Source of the DNA: Trichoplax sp. H2
Taxonomy: Eukaryota; Placozoa; Uniplacotomia; Trichoplacea
NCBI GenBank assembly: GCA_003344405.1
Contig: NOWV01000067.1
Location: forward strand, 248,001-312,000
Reading direction: 5' to 3'
DNA length: 64,000 nt
Made by a program: the position numbers and the translations under genes. Below are positions 49,153-64,000 of the stretch, in pieces (within the stretch, counting starts at the first letter, position 1; each line of letters starts with the position of its first letter). The notes under the pieces were generated by a model that saw nothing but the letters and a program-made list of their open reading frames with translations, had not been told where the DNA came from and ran no database searches.

Positions 49153-52100
49153 AAAGGAAATACGGTAAGTCTTGACTCGCTTCACGACCCCATTCACCAG
49201 TGTAGGCCACTTGCAATCGCTTGCATTCAGTCACTGTCCCTTTTTCGTCTACTCTATCGTATATACTGTACACTATAGGATGCGCTTAGACCCATCGGTA
49301 CACTTGCGACCGTAGTGGTGAAACTATTGTATCCAGCCAGACCAGACCTTACCTTGGGATACCGCTTGAAGTGGGATAATGGCTCCAACATAGCCTAAAA
49401 TCATCCTTATGATTAATTTATTAGCTATCTCTTTATTCGTTGCCTTTCTAATATCAGTTAGCCAAATCAGACAGTTGCTATTGGATGAGTCTAACTATTG
49501 CAGCATCGCCAACGCGCTCTTCAATACAATACATATTGCTTTGATGACTTTGACAACAGGTTCTGGAATAAGTGTCTTTCAATGACTATTGCCATTCAAT
49601 GCCACCAAATGATGAACTTGAATGTCGAGTAACAGCTGCAACATGGCAAACTAAAAGCTCTCTTGCCAGTAGAAATATTGCAGGAATACTGCAATTCGAC
49701 TCTACACAGTCTCTATTTTATGCCAAAGTCAATGCTTCCATTAGGCCCTAATCATATCGCAACTTGTATTTGTTGTACGTACATGTTGAAGTAATTATTT
49801 TACATTCCTTTCCAACTCGATGTAAAGTAGGTCCACGGTCTACAAAGCAGACCATCTCGCTACGGTAGTCCATGATAAAATCATCATGCATTTTTACAAT
49901 AATTATTATTATCATCATAATAATACGCGTCTATTATCGTTTATGTCACACATAGACACACTGATTTTCAAGGTGAGTTCATTTTCTTTTCCTCCAACGT
50001 CATAACGATGAATATGGTGCGGACACAGAGCCCTTACCGTCTTTACCACAGGTACCAAAAAAAACCTTCATGGTTGAAATGGCTCAACTCCTGCCTGTAG
50101 TTTAATAATAATATCACGCTAATCATGTCATCGTTCCAATCTCGCCATTGGTTAGGACTATATCCTAAATAATGCCTTAATATCCTGACGATCAAATTTA
50201 GTTTATTGATTAAAGTAGTAAAATCAGAAATGATTCATTTCTTCTGGAAAATTTTTCCTTCAATCCTATTGAAATCGGGAATAATACGCGTACAGTTCTG
50301 CCTTCCGTAACGTAATTAATTAATGGACGTAATTGACGTCAATGTCTTATATACAGTATTAACATACGGGTAGGAAACATATTTTATCCTTGTCATTTTT
50401 AATCGTTCGCCTAAAATACTATTCTACGTGACTTTAACAGCAATTTAAAAACACTCGGATTGCATGTAGGTGCCTTGACTGAGTTTTGTTACAGGATTAA
50501 GAAGAGAGTATGAATTAGGATGTGGACTCAGTCAATTTTTCTTTCCAATTGAAAAAAATGGACTAGAGTGAATGAATCGTACATTATACACTAATTAAAT
50601 AACGCTAGCTTTGAAGACTGTTGAAAATGCATCACAAATCAAGTTAAGCACGTTTTAAGAGTTGCAGCCTCCTTTCATATAATATCTATCCATACTGTAC
50701 AGTGCGCCTACCATTTTACAGCGTAGTAGTATTATGAAAATGACACGTTGCTGTCTTGATACTAAATCTGTCGCTAGGAAAAACTAAATTCTTAGTCATA
50801 ACAGCAGGCAGTTTTTTCAATTCTAATATGAACAATCTTGTTTTTTTTATCCATCCTACTGTCTTTCATGTTGTTCTACTCTCCATATCGGAAAAAAGTT
50901 CCATTGATGTCTCTTCCTTCAATGAATTTTCTCTATATATACACTTCTCTGATTGTAATAAGCCCTTCAGTAATACCATTTGATGAACCATTACCTAACC
51001 TTGTTTTAATGTTTGCAATTATTCGTATACTATATACAAACTTGCAAATGAAATACCGCTAAAAATATTGGTATACAAAAGTGTTCTGACTTCAATAAGC
51101 CGTTACGAAATGCCATTTCATTAATTAGCCATTAACCTTGTGCCTAGTTTTTCGTCATCATACACGTATTACTAATATAATTTTTCAAAGTTATAAATAC
51201 AATACCGCTGAAAATATTGGTATACCAAAAGTATTCACAAGACTCAGTACAGTTTACTTAGTTGCTTCAAAATATTGAAAGTTATTGCCCGACGTTGTAG
51301 CGATAACTTACCTTCTAGTATACAATACAGTCAATATTGCACTTGTAGAACTAACAAAAGTAAAATATATATCTATATATACTGTAGTATTATATGATAT
51401 CACTTCGAACTATTAGTTGGTAAAATGAAAATATGATACTGTATCGAGCGTGATAATAGTCATTCAAGATATACAGTACAATAACAAAGTTGAAAACGTT
51501 AAAATGAAAGTACGTATTGTGTAGTGCTTAGTTAGTACATGCACGCCACGCCGGTGGCCACTTTTTTGCTAATTCCAAAGTGAAACTTTATAGTTAACTT
51601 CATTATTTGACAGTAGAAGTACTTACATTAACAGAAGAAATAGTAAATATTTTGCCGTTCAATGGACAGTATTTTAAAATTTTATTTTCTAGCTGACGAA
51701 ATTTGTTAAATATTCGTCTATAAAATATGAAACCAACCTTCCTTATATGAACATTCGTATTCATCGTTGGAATAACAGACACAGTCCACTATTACGATTG
51801 CTAACAAGTCAAGTACTGCAATTTTGTCCGTGTGTTATCTTAGAATAACTATGCTAACAAGTCCGTATGCACGTACTTACGCAACAGTTTCTTTCGATAC
51901 CTTTCAAGAATACTATCATTAATAAGGATAAATGAAAGTGTCGAATATATGGTAGTACTGAACACAACTGATGCTTGGTTTCTACACTTGCCTACGGGGT
52001 TACTCCTAATCACTAATAAATCAAATCATTAAAATTTTAATCCATCGAACATGTGATATCATGCCGAATTATAATTAAATGCGCTTTTAGAACACAGTAC

Positions 52101-52754
52101 AATAAAAATTCAATTTTACAAATGCCTGTTACTGTATACTAATTAGGATACAAGCGTACATTCAATTGAACAACCTTTACCTTGCCCCGAAAGCAAATTA
52201 CTTGGATTAAGCAATCTATTCGTTCTAATGTGGAATTGAAAATCTTCTCTCTTTTTCCTTAGCACCCCTTGACAAACACTAACAATAAAGTCATATCATG
52301 ATAATATGTACAGTACATATATACTGTACTGTATGTATAGGTAATTTAACGGTAGCACGTATAGGATGCTTTACAGAATATTATCATTTTAAGTTCACTC
52401 CTTGTTTTAACACCGACTCGCAAGAAATACTGTACAATAAAGTATCGATATAATTCAATATCATGGGTGCTAGAAATTGATTATTAACCTCGCTCGTTAT
52501 GATGCATTATACTGCCTTGATGTTTTTCAAAGTTTATCTTATTGATTCTCTGCAGCTGATTAAAAATTTATTCAACACTTTGAATCTCTGATAGCCATCC
52601 AAAATATTCACACATTTAAAGTTATAGACATCATATGTCATCAACTTTACCTTGCTTTAAGTAATTTCAAATAAATAAGAATGTCCTTTTGCCTTCTTTT
52701 AGCTACTACTTTTTCATATAATTCCCCGAAAATTTCATATCTTCAAGCCAAAAC
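49153..52754. other. Gene-free interval upstream of ARF6
   Basis: AT-rich. Two overlapping 74-75-codon ORFs at 50756-51062 (+) and one at 52706-52909 (-, antisense to ARF6 exon 1) show no family features. A near-palindrome ATATGTACAGTACATAT is at about 52305-52321. The ARF6 promoter must be at the right end. Confidence 0.5.
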
Positions 52755-53767
<1,013 letters not shown>

Positions 53768-53814
53768 TTATGATCCTTTGATTATATAAGAATGGTCTTG
53801 CTGAACACATTGAT

Positions 53815-53820
53815 AATAAA
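53815..53820 (+). terminator. Candidate ARF6 polyadenylation signal
   Basis: AATAAA 48 bases after the ARF6 stop codon. Confidence 0.6.
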
Positions 53821-56800
53821 TATATAATGATAAATTCGCCGTCGCTTCGTGAACTAGTGGAATGTGCTAGTAGCTGATGTCATGACTTTAGTATGGAAGT
53901 GGTTATTTTTCTTGTAAAATTTTAATATAATATTGCGCGCCTCTATTTTACCAGGCTACAGATGCTATATCTTAGTTGGTATCTTATCCAAACATGCTCT
54001 TTCTTGTTGCGATAGTGTTGACAAAAACTAAATCTAGAGAATTGAACTAGTTTGTTTGGTGATTGTTATAAATGAAACATATATCTTAGATATAACATGA
54101 TATGCTGCATTGTGTCCTATAATTCTTTTCTTGCATTTAGATCTTCCTTGCAAGATTGAAATTTCACAATGAAATCTTAATAATTTTATAATAATAATAC
54201 AAGATTTCTACGGTTTCAGTAGATCTCTTTCCAATCAAATAGTTTATTTGTACTTGTCAGTTAATATGTAATGGCTCCGCTAAAATATAACTACTGTTTA
54301 TACTGTATCTAGCATTTATTCATTGTATGCTTCAGCACATCAAGTGTTTGCAATTTAGACCATATGGGTGTATTTGACTGATAAGTGATAGGAAGTTCTG
54401 TAATTGTGAAGATGGTACCAAAGCGATTAACTTAATCGAATTCACGTTGATAATAATTGTAAAACGAAGGATACAAAATTTATTCATGTTCATATATTTT
54501 ATCAGGTTTATAATTTCACGTTGTGGATGTTGCCAATTGAAAAGTAGCATATATCAAATGCCTTGTGTAAACGGACAGTCAGTCTTTGATTAATAAAATT
54601 TTAAACTAGTATATCAAATGCATATTGGATATATCATAACGTGGTTACAGGTCTGTTTTTAATATGGCTACCGAAGATACGTAAATAAGGCGTGCTATAG
54701 AAATATTACATTTTAAGATGTGTTCTAAAAGAGTTCTTCATAAATTTACAATTACTTGGATGGCTTTTTCAACTTTTGAAATGATTGAAAGAGTTATTAG
54801 TGTGAGCGGATTATCACAAAATTTTTAAGAAGTTGCAGTAAGGGGATATGCCTTTCTAAAACTGGTCTGAAACTCAAACTCTTCAGGCGACGAAATTATG
54901 ATACGGTATATCGTAGCGTAGGATAGAACATAAAGTAATGCTTATTTCTTGTAACAAAAATTATTTAAAATGTCAAGCATAGCGAAAATTGCTGTATTCA
55001 GCTTTATTAAAGTCTAATTTGCACACAGTGGTATTAATCACTGTAAGACTGTATGACATGTAAGTACCAGCAGATCCTGGGTCACTCATTAGGTTTTTAC
55101 ATCTGGAAGCTATGTTTGGGCTTTTACTGACTACAACACTAATATAATTTCAACTGAGAATATATTACATCATACAATGATGTCTAAAACATATGAGAGC
55201 TAAACGATTTTGATACTCTGTCGATAAGAGCAGTAATTTTTTATATATTAGGTTACAAGTTTTACCGCCACCTTACTTAATATGTACCATATCACAAGTG
55301 CAATCAGGACCTGATAGCTAATCTTAGGCTTTCAAAGCTGGAAAATAGTTTAATAAAATACAATACCTACACAAATAGCATGATTGAAGGCTCTTGTTGC
55401 ATTTATGTTTTACGAAATGGTTGAAAGCTGCCAAGTTGTGCACCTGAACATCATATGTAGCTAAATAACTCGGCGAGCTAATTTTGTAGAGCGTAAAATA
55501 ATCATTTAGAAATTATTAAAATTACCTAGTCGTTAACTGGAAATAAGTAAATTACAATGATTGCTGATAGCAAAAAGTCATAAAATACATGCTACTTCCA
55601 TACTTTTAGCAAGAACGAATAATATATATAGATTGGATAGGATTGTTTCTCTGATATTAAAATGATTATATGTGTGTCGGTAACGCATTTTCGGCAATCG
55701 CTGCGGCAATATTACTGCTGTGCTCTTTAAATTGACCATTTGACACTATGCGTACTGTATTAGTGGTAGCAATAGTTGCGACGGTAGTAGCTGTATATTA
55801 AACATTTGGCGCAGCGCGGTATAGTAGTCGACAAATTGAAGAAACCCTTCGGCGCAATACGGTATGAGGCTTAAAAACTTTGTAATTACAGCATCATCAT
55901 TATAGAAGTGAGGAGAACTGTCTTTTATAATGATAGAAAGTCAAGAGATTCAAGCGAACAAGAAAGCTATACAGCGCAACAAGAAAGGCGGCTGTACTGT
56001 AGTTGTTGTGTCGACGTTTCAGCGTAGTGTAGTATGGTACGAATATAAACTCCATTCCAAGCAATATGTCGGACCAAAATCGACATTGTAATAGCGTCAG
56101 CATTAAGGAAAGAGGAAAAAGCTTTTCCTCTTCCCTCTATGTAGTGTTAGTGTCAGTATCGTTGTAGTACATGCTAATTTAACGACTTCTTGATCAATAA
56201 AAAATTTACTTTCAAAAGTATCATGGAGCTACAATGTCCTATTATAGTACTGTATTATGTCCTAGCTACCAAGAAACTCTGAGCTGTATCAATTAATTAC
56301 AACAACGATAATTAAATATCATCTTACTATCTAGCTACTGTATTAACAAGACGCTAAATACTGCGTTGTATCACTTTATCATTTTATGAAGTAAAAATAA
56401 AACTAAACTCGTTCATATCTAAATATAATTGAAAGACTGAAACTGACGAAGACGGACCGGCATATAGGTACAAAACTGTAACAAATGACTTGCTCTGGAC
56501 ACTATTTATACGCCTATGCGTCAAGGCTCACAGAGTAGACTGCAGTGCACTGTCGACTATCGCAAAGCTTACCCGTGGCGTACAGTGATGTAATTTGATT
56601 CAATGTTACTTATGTAAACAGAAGTGTCAGTAAGCAGGTAGAGTACAGTGCTGTATATAAAATTGTTAATTTTATAGCATAAGCTTCTTTAACATGAACC
56701 GTAGAGGCACTGCCACCACTCAAGGAACAAGTACAAGAAAGGTCCATAAAAGATACGTCTTGAGAGTTCTATAATTAACTGTCATCTCAAAACGCTGTGA

Positions 56801-59800
56801 CTTATACAGCGGGTTCATTTCGTCGTCTATTAGAAGAGAATTAGAGAGTTATTCTGCTGTTACACGATTGATTATCGGCTGTTTTTATGGAGAGAGGGGA
56901 AACAATTTAATAACTCACTTAATGCATTTTGTTGAAGTAATGAGAGCAAGAGCATTACATGTTTTGTTCATATCATATGTTAAATTAATCGTTATTAGAT
57001 TAGCAAATGAAACCAACGTTGGAAAGCATAGTATGAATGATGACATATGTTAAGTAAACTTTCATTTTTTTACCATATTATAGAGAGGATTAAAATAATA
57101 GGACCAGATGACAAAGGAGAAGATAACATGCAGATAATACCCGATGTAAATAAGAATCAAAATTGGCTATTATACCCGGGAATAATAACCCTACCGGTGG
57201 GACATCAACTATTACTTCATTTGTAAAAATATGCGTAAAATTAGGTTTGACAATGTATGGCTTCTTGAAATTAAATTTATTGATTATTTCAACCACCAAC
57301 ATAATTTCCAACTTACCTCAATTAAATCTGATCTTTTATTGCTAGATTTTTGAGAATTTGGCATCTCGATTGCTTGGTATATTTAAAGAACGGACTAGGG
57401 TTAGGGTTAGTTTTTGCAATGCATTTCTAATACATACGGCGAAATTTTACTTACGTCATAAGATATTTGTTATCTACTTTGAAGTCTTCTTGAAAGTAGG
57501 AACTAACAATCAAGAAATATCACACATGGTCACTATTTTGAATTGCTAATTAAACAGCGAAGAGTCTGGTAATTAGATACTTTTAGTTAGAGCTTGAAAT
57601 TCTTTATTTAATCAGCTCCATCAAACAACTATTAAAATGATTTAGTGATGTGGTTAACTAATTTGGGATTTTGAATTTTTTTATTTGTGATATTCTTAAT
57701 ATTAACTTATCCTACGTTAATCGCTGTAGTTTCCATAGTAATAATTTATTAATTTCTACAAAGTTAGAGTAGGATCGACTCGATATAACTATAACAAACA
57801 GTACATTACTAATAATTGACCAGTATTGCATGAAAATGAATACAAACATTGATACTGATCTTCTTGGTTATCAGTTCTTAATTATTGACAACAATATTAT
57901 GTACGAGTATGTCACTTAAAATAGTTCCACCAATACGGAAACCGATACAGTGCAGAGTAGGTAAGTATTCCTTTGATTTATTAGCTAATTATCTTTTTGA
58001 AATCGATGTTTTATTTTCTGACAGTACTACACACTTCATTATTATTATCGTAGTTAAATGAAAATCATTCACAATTTATTTTTATCAATAGTATATTTTT
58101 AATATAAAATATCTTGAGAATAAATTGTTGTTTTTATTATACGTAGCTGAAAATAAAATAGGTATGGTATTTCGAACAATATACGCGTATAATTCACAAA
58201 TGCATTATTAAATGATTTAATTCAATTTGACAAACAAAATACATTATCGGTGATAATAATACCTACAAATTTCATATACACAAAGTTTATAATTTCTAAT
58301 AACCCTTAAAATATTGTTTACTTTAGTTATTAACGCGTATCCAACGATATACGTTTTTGGCGCACTAAAGTAATCGTGTTGTGTTTCTAATATAGAGAGG
58401 ATGAGAATATCGAAAGCCTATGTCAATAAACGGTAAGAAATTATTTTTACTATCCTTAAAAACTAGATTCTCGTTTAGGTATCGACTTATGCTAATTCAA
58501 ATAAGAATTGTATCTCCTCATATTAAGAGTAAGTATGCACTTGCATCTACAGGTTTGCTCCATTTTTTGCCAAATCTAGTAGTTTAGTTACTATATAAGC
58601 GCATGTAAGGTCTTTGTAGCCTTCTATTTAGAATAAATTGTAGACAGCTACAACAGAAGGCTATCATAACCTTATAGAATTTATCCATTAATGAAGTATT
58701 AAGCACAAAATATTAATCCTTACCTGGTGCACTTATATAAAGTTCCCAGACGTTAACTTTCAACATATTAATACATGAGTTGTGATATAGTATTTATGAT
58801 ATAAATTACTTACTACGCGGAAATTGAATAGCCATCTATAAGAATAACCTCGTTTTCTTTTCGGGAGTTACAAAATTCTTAGCATTGCCTACAGCATGAA
58901 TAGCTGCTACTAAGAGATAGATGCAGCTAGATTATGAATAATATTGGACAGTGGATCGCAGATATTATGTATATGACATTAGTAATATATATTTAGAGAA
59001 AACTGCAGGAAGAAGCTACATTTATTTTCACAAAGTAATAGTACTTCTGATATTGTTATCATAGACGAGAATTACTGAAATGTTGGTAATGTTGGTTGAC
59101 ACTGCATCTAGTAATTTATTGCAAGAAGAAGTTCTGTTCTCCTTTTAATAGTATAACAGCATGCTCGAGATTGCTTTAAAAAATTAACTGTTATTTCTAT
59201 AATATCCTTGCTGTTAATCAGCACCAGTTATCTAGCAGCTAAGCGTAAAGAATTACCTCTATTTCTAAGAGAATATCCGATATGTTGTTAACAAGTATGA
59301 ATATCTGACAATTGCAATACTTACACATTGGCCAATTGCCGAAATTGGAGCAAACTATTACGGCATTAAATTCTATTTCTAATTAGAGCCTCGGCTATGA
59401 CCATAGTCTTCATGCTATTACATGATATTAACAAATTTGCTTGAATAACATTAGCACGTATGTATAGCGGATATCAAGATGAGTATTACACTGTAGAAGT
59501 AGATATATATCTTCATAGAGTATAAGATGTGACATTAGTTTCGATGTTGCTATACGGCGCTACAATCATGACTCAAATATTACTGCTATTAATACGCACT
59601 TATATACAACCGATAATTACAATAAGTAGCTTATTACAGGAATAAGATAGATATCCTGAGTGCATCAAATATGATTCTAGTCTCCATGTTATTTCACAGC
59701 ATACACAGATGTTACGATCTTATAGGAGAAATTAATGTCAAGTGTCAACGAGCTGCATATACGTGCACACAAATTTAACTTTTTTTGAATATCTCCATAG

Positions 59801-61568
59801 TTAGTAAAGCTTCGTTGCTAATCTATCCGTATATTTTTACTTAATATGGATGCATGGCAACATCGTAAAATTATGGAAGTTAAGAATTTCTTTTATGTAT
59901 AATTTATTCCAGTTTAGATAATAACCATATGTTAAAAAATACTTCAATGTGGTCGATCTTGGTTTCCATAGCAACTAATTTAAATTAACAATCTCCCCTC
60001 AATTCCTATGGCATTCTATCCCGTATTATGATACCCAATAGTAAGATCATTCTATTGGCTGTTATTAGATAAAGTTGAGCAGTTGAATTTGTATAGATTA
60101 ATTAACGATCAATTGAAAAAGAATGAGTTAAAGGAAAATATATGTCAGGAAATATAATACTAAAACCGAACAATAAATTTGGACAGTCAATTTCGGACAC
60201 TTTTTCTACATTAGTACAGAAATATCCTGAATCGTTTAAAATTAGTCGCTTTTATAGTGGCTATTATGATGGGCTAAAAGTGTAAACAATAGGTACGCGG
60301 ATACTTTCTTCACTCTTTTGCCTTTTATAAGTAGCGCATAGTATATGTGTAACAGAAGGAACTACCAGATGAAAATGAACGTATAGTATGGACATTATTC
60401 TTCATGAATTTAGTACGAATAAAGAAATTTTCGATATTGTTCTTGCAGTAATTGTAATGAAGCAATTGGCTATAGACAAGAATTCATCATACAATCTATT
60501 GTTCTACTTAATATTGATTTGTCCCTATTTAAGAATATTATACACAGTACGAACAGATATTAGTAGATTTACTCTTTAGTGATATTCAGACCAATATTTT
60601 TATTAAAATATTCTATTCAATTAAAGTTACACTGATCTGAATGTCAGTTTGGATGGAAAATTAATCGTCGCTTATGCACTGAATTAAACTAGATATTGGG
60701 TCAAAGAAAATCACGAAAAAATTACGGTAAAGAAGATCGATATATTTAATGCAACTATGTATGAAATGGGTATAATATTTTGGCTATTAACTATACTGAA
60801 GTAATGGATAATTCAAGCGAGAAATCGATGATAAATTTCGAATAAATTCTCACTATTTTGTTGACAATGTAATTGTATATTAATATTCTATTTACTGTAT
60901 AATATTCTAGTTTGTAGTCTCAGTCAGTCGAGCTTTCATAATTAGACTTTATCAGCTTTTATTCCTGTCGATTATGATGATTGCTCCTCCTTCTGCTTAT
61001 TCCTTGTTCTCATTCTTTTTTATCTTCAAGACATTTCATAACTAACTGTGTACAAGTGTAGAGAAGGCAAGATTTAGAAAATTCAATATTTTTATGATTT
61101 TTTTCATTTTCATCGACGATTCTTATTATCAATCTATGCTGATTTGTATTAGCATCATTCTAAACAAGTATATAATATTAATTGGTCTGACTAACACACT
61201 TTTATTGAAAGTCTAAAATACCATTATTGGTCTTGATTTCAATGCGATCACACGTTTTTAAGTTGATATTTATAGTACTGTAATAACTTGCATTATTATC
61301 CATCGTTTTATAATCGTCATTCATGGTAATTTAGAAAAAAGATACTGAAGAAAAATGTTGCCGTTAATTTTATTAATGTGTAGGAAATAATCTTTAAAAA
61401 GAGCTATTTGGTGAATAATATAAAATGTGAGTAGATTAAGATTCAATTAATTGATTGATCAAGAAAAAATTAAAATGATGAGAGTTTGAATGTTACTCAA
61501 TTTTTAAGATTAGCAGTAGAATTTTGGAATTTGTGGAAAGTGTCCAGACGTAAACAACGATCTTACCA
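53821..61568. other. Large gene-free interval
   Basis: 7.7 kb of AT-rich DNA without a convincing gene. ORFs of 60-73 codons at 54332, 55900, 56868, 57090, 57163, 57358 and 60388 show no family signatures. Around 60142-60285 (+) a 47-codon frame (MSGNIILKPNNKFGQSISDT at its start) looks mildly protein-like and may be a relic. Two TTAGGG copies at about 57394-57408 are too few to be telomeric. Confidence 0.45.
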
Positions 61569-62502
61569 ATGGAGGAAGCAGAACAAAGACTACTTACTGG
61601 CAAATTGGTTAATTTACCAGTACAAAAGTCAAGAGTGATCCGAATTTATGTTGTCTCTACATCGACAGGTAAATTATCATCTGATCGTCCATTTCACTTT
61701 TTTATGTTACAGCATTCACCCGTTCCTAGATCTATCATTCTTTCAATTTTTTTATTACTTTAATTATACACAAGTTCAATCCTAACAATCTTAACTATAG
61801 AACAGCTTCTATTTGCAGTTGTTAACAAAATTTCTATCCTTTACCCTTAGCACCTTTTGCTACCTTTTTGTTTGCGCATACTGACCACGAATCAAACTAA
61901 TTTTAACTGGTTATTATGATACTGAAATTAGACAAGAGAGCATCTTTCCATGTAAACTGTACAGTATGTAAAAAGAGAGTTATAAATTGTATGCATCATG
62001 GACATTATCAATTTAAAGATAGCGATATACGGATAGGTAAAAAGCAAGTCACTCAAAGGAAGAAAGAAGTAGATGTAGATATTAATATATTGCTCAACCT
62101 TTATGCATACTGTAATGACGGTCTATAGAAACCAACCTTAGCAACACAGTAAAGTTATAGTCGGAAAAGAATGTTCAAGAAAACAAAGTCTGTTATCAAC
62201 TATTCTGATCTTGTATGAAACTTAGTTGTAGTTATAGTTTATTAAAATAGGAAAATTCCTAAATTGGTGACTTTTTTCCAATGTATTTTACAGATACTAT
62301 CAAGGAACGGGAACAACTTGTGCAAGATATTTATCCTAAATTACGTAGTTATTGTCGCCATCGTTATGATATTGATTTTCAAGCTATTGATACGAGGATG
62401 GATCATATCTACCATCGCTGCTATGATGATCATTATTTACAAGAATTATTACTCCATGAAATTCGATGCAGTCGACAATCCATGATAGGATCTTATTTTG
62501 TG
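61569..62502 (+). CDS. NWD-type NACHT/WD40 protein, first two exons (partial)
   Basis: Exon 1 (61569-61668) starts MEEAEQRLLTG and ends in a beta-strand-like RIYVVSTST before a GTAAAT donor. Exon 2 (62294-62502) continues in phase as DTIKEREQLVQDIYPKLRSY, CRHRYDIDFQAIDTR and LQELLLHEIRCSRQSMIGSY FV, and ends at GTAAGT. This is the N-terminal domain seen before the NACHT domain in NWD1/NWD2 and related telomerase-associated proteins (strand with STxTDT, ERDxLxxxVYPxLxxYC, FxxVDxR, Cxxxx-IGPxFV). No later exon (expected LGxKYG, then the P-loop) was found before the window end, so the NACHT and WD40 parts are inferred. The usual DxRWG is DTRMDH here. Confidence 0.7.
61669..62293 (+). other. Intron 1 of the NWD-type gene
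   Basis: 625-bp intron. It contains a 70-codon same-strand ORF (61916-62128) with NCTVCKKRVINCMHH, a chance-level zinc-finger-like spacing. Confidence 0.6.
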
Positions 62503-64000
62503 GTAAGTTATCATTTGGTAACAATCCATCCCCTTAAGTCATTCCTTCCCTATCCAATTGATAATTTCCTTTTTATGTAATCGACTATAAAATAACCTTA
62601 TGGTTTACCTAGCTTGACTATCACTATTTTATTCTTATCGGGTGGAAGTTAGTCAAAATTATCATACATATTCCTGGTTCATTTTATTGACTGATCACAA
62701 TTTTGGCACAAAATTGACACAATACATTCATATTTCGGGATGATATCTGATTGCATGATTTTATTTTTTAAATAATCCAACTTCATCGTTTTTGTTATCT
62801 TATAATCATGATAACTTGAAGTTCTATTATTATCCAAGTGGATTTTTATTAATCATGTAAATACCAGTTTGACTCTAATTATACTTGCCTTATTGGCAAA
62901 AAATCTTTCATCTTTCTTCCGCATCCTTATAAATCAATACCTTCTAAGATCAATTAGTCTACATCATTTATTATCATGCAGGCTTGTTTTCAGCATTTTA
63001 CTTTTCAAATGCATGAGCTCCTATTACTATATTCTCTCTATAATAAATTCGTCATACTAGTGTGGGTAGATTTTCTTTCTTCAACTTCTAGACAAGACAT
63101 TCTTAGAGCTATTGGTCATTTTTTTCTTAACTATTGTCCAAATATCCAAAGCTAGACAATGTGCTATGAATGCTAAAGTATAAGTTTTCAATTATATTTT
63201 TATTTAAAATCAATTTTCTCATCAAAGTAAAAGATGATTACTATTAGTTATTTAATGTTTAATTTCTGTCCATTCCAATTTTTATTTATCCTTTTTATTT
63301 AAGGTATTTTGTATGCGTGAAAGGCAATCTAAGGGTACATGTCGTGATCGCCCATAAATTATTTGAGGAGAGTTGCTTTAAGATTAGGGTACCTCCGGTT
63401 TATGTACTTATAAGCCAGTACTTTTTAAATTGATAGAATAAGAAAGAGAAACTAGTCGAATCGAAAATTTTATCGTTAGTCAATAGAATTATAGTATTTT
63501 ACGAGGTATTTAAGGTTAACAGAAATAAAGCATGTGGATAGTATTCAATGCGGATATTATTGTATCCGTGCCATTACGAGTAAATAGCGCCTTTGGATGA
63601 GGTGATGAGATGGATAAACTGACAGGTTACTGAATATAAAAGGAATAAAATTATCGATTTGTTACAAGTATTTACGCAAAGTATTAAAATTTAGTGAATT
63701 TCTCTTTTACCTAAGACCATAAATATAACTCTATCTGACCTATCATTAATTAACATAAAGGGTCGCATGTTTTAGGTTATTTTATTAATTGAAAAAGCAT
63801 ACCGTATCTAACATTGTTTCAAGATTCAGTAGAAATCTGTATTTATTTATTAGTAGTTAGGAATTTAGCGCTATTACGGTAATACGATCCTGTAACTTAC
63901 AGGTTTAAAAATTTGCTTACATTACAGCGTTTACTATTAGCTTTAGGGTTGACTTAGGATCGAGTAAATATGCTACCGTAATCTTATTTATATTAATTAT
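62503..64000 (+). other. Probable intron 2 of the NWD-type gene, to window end
   Basis: T-rich then AT-rich; no exon matching the expected continuation is visible. Nothing else seen. Confidence 0.45.

Noticed and set aside
57394-57410. Telomere-like GGGTTAGGGTTAG
   Set aside because: Only two units; chance in AT-rich DNA or a trivial interstitial match.
61916-62128. 70-codon ORF with CxxC and HH spacing
   Set aside because: Lies inside an intron between two phase-matched exons and lacks a recognisable finger; probably chance.

Overview
This window is nuclear DNA of an early-branching animal. The best guess is a placozoan (Trichoplax-like), inferred from AT-rich sequence, short GT-AG introns and a metazoan gene set; no taxonomic search could be run. 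Eight genes can be read with good confidence, most by exon-by-exon reconstruction with matching splice phases, and a ninth starts near the right edge. All identifications come from recalled protein families.

Layout: 1-366 is the 3' end of a methylthioribose-1-phosphate isomerase gene (+). 1943-3393 is a two-exon Hikeshi gene (-). 4509-5672 is a 43-bp minisatellite ending 42 bp before a single-exon class II PAQR (membrane progestin receptor-like) gene at 5715-6677 (+). 8431-13283 is a 16-exon ORP9-type oxysterol-binding protein gene (-), lacking only its last exon. 13.3-19.3 kb is mostly gene-free, with ambiguous coding-like fragments at 15.7-16.6 kb and a tandem repeat interrupted by a 20-N gap at 17.0-17.8 kb. 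19366-22704 is an eight-exon ankyrin-repeat protein (+). 25128-34824 is a complete ten-exon Dicer (+), with a 3.1-kb first intron full of degenerate tandem repeats. 35920-44315 is a ~35-exon condensin II subunit NCAP-D3 (-), convergent with Dicer. 45656-49152 holds two near-identical 1.7-kb copies around another 20-N gap, rich in TACTG/TACAG palindromic arrays. 52755-53767 is a four-exon ARF6 (+). 53.8-61.5 kb shows no convincing gene. 61569-62502 holds the first two exons of a probable NWD-type (NACHT/WD40) protein (+) that runs off the window.

The genes are ordinary housekeeping, signalling and small-RNA loci and do not form a pathway together. The more unusual content is the repeat architecture: a dimeric higher-order minisatellite, the self-complementary pentamer arrays, the repeat-filled Dicer intron, and two gaps each flanked by matching sequence, which look like unmerged contig overlaps. 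Other points are a phase-supported GC-AG intron in NCAPD3 and overlapping antisense coding-like reading frames at 16.3-16.6 kb. No prokaryotic system, CRISPR array, rRNA or convincing tRNA was seen.
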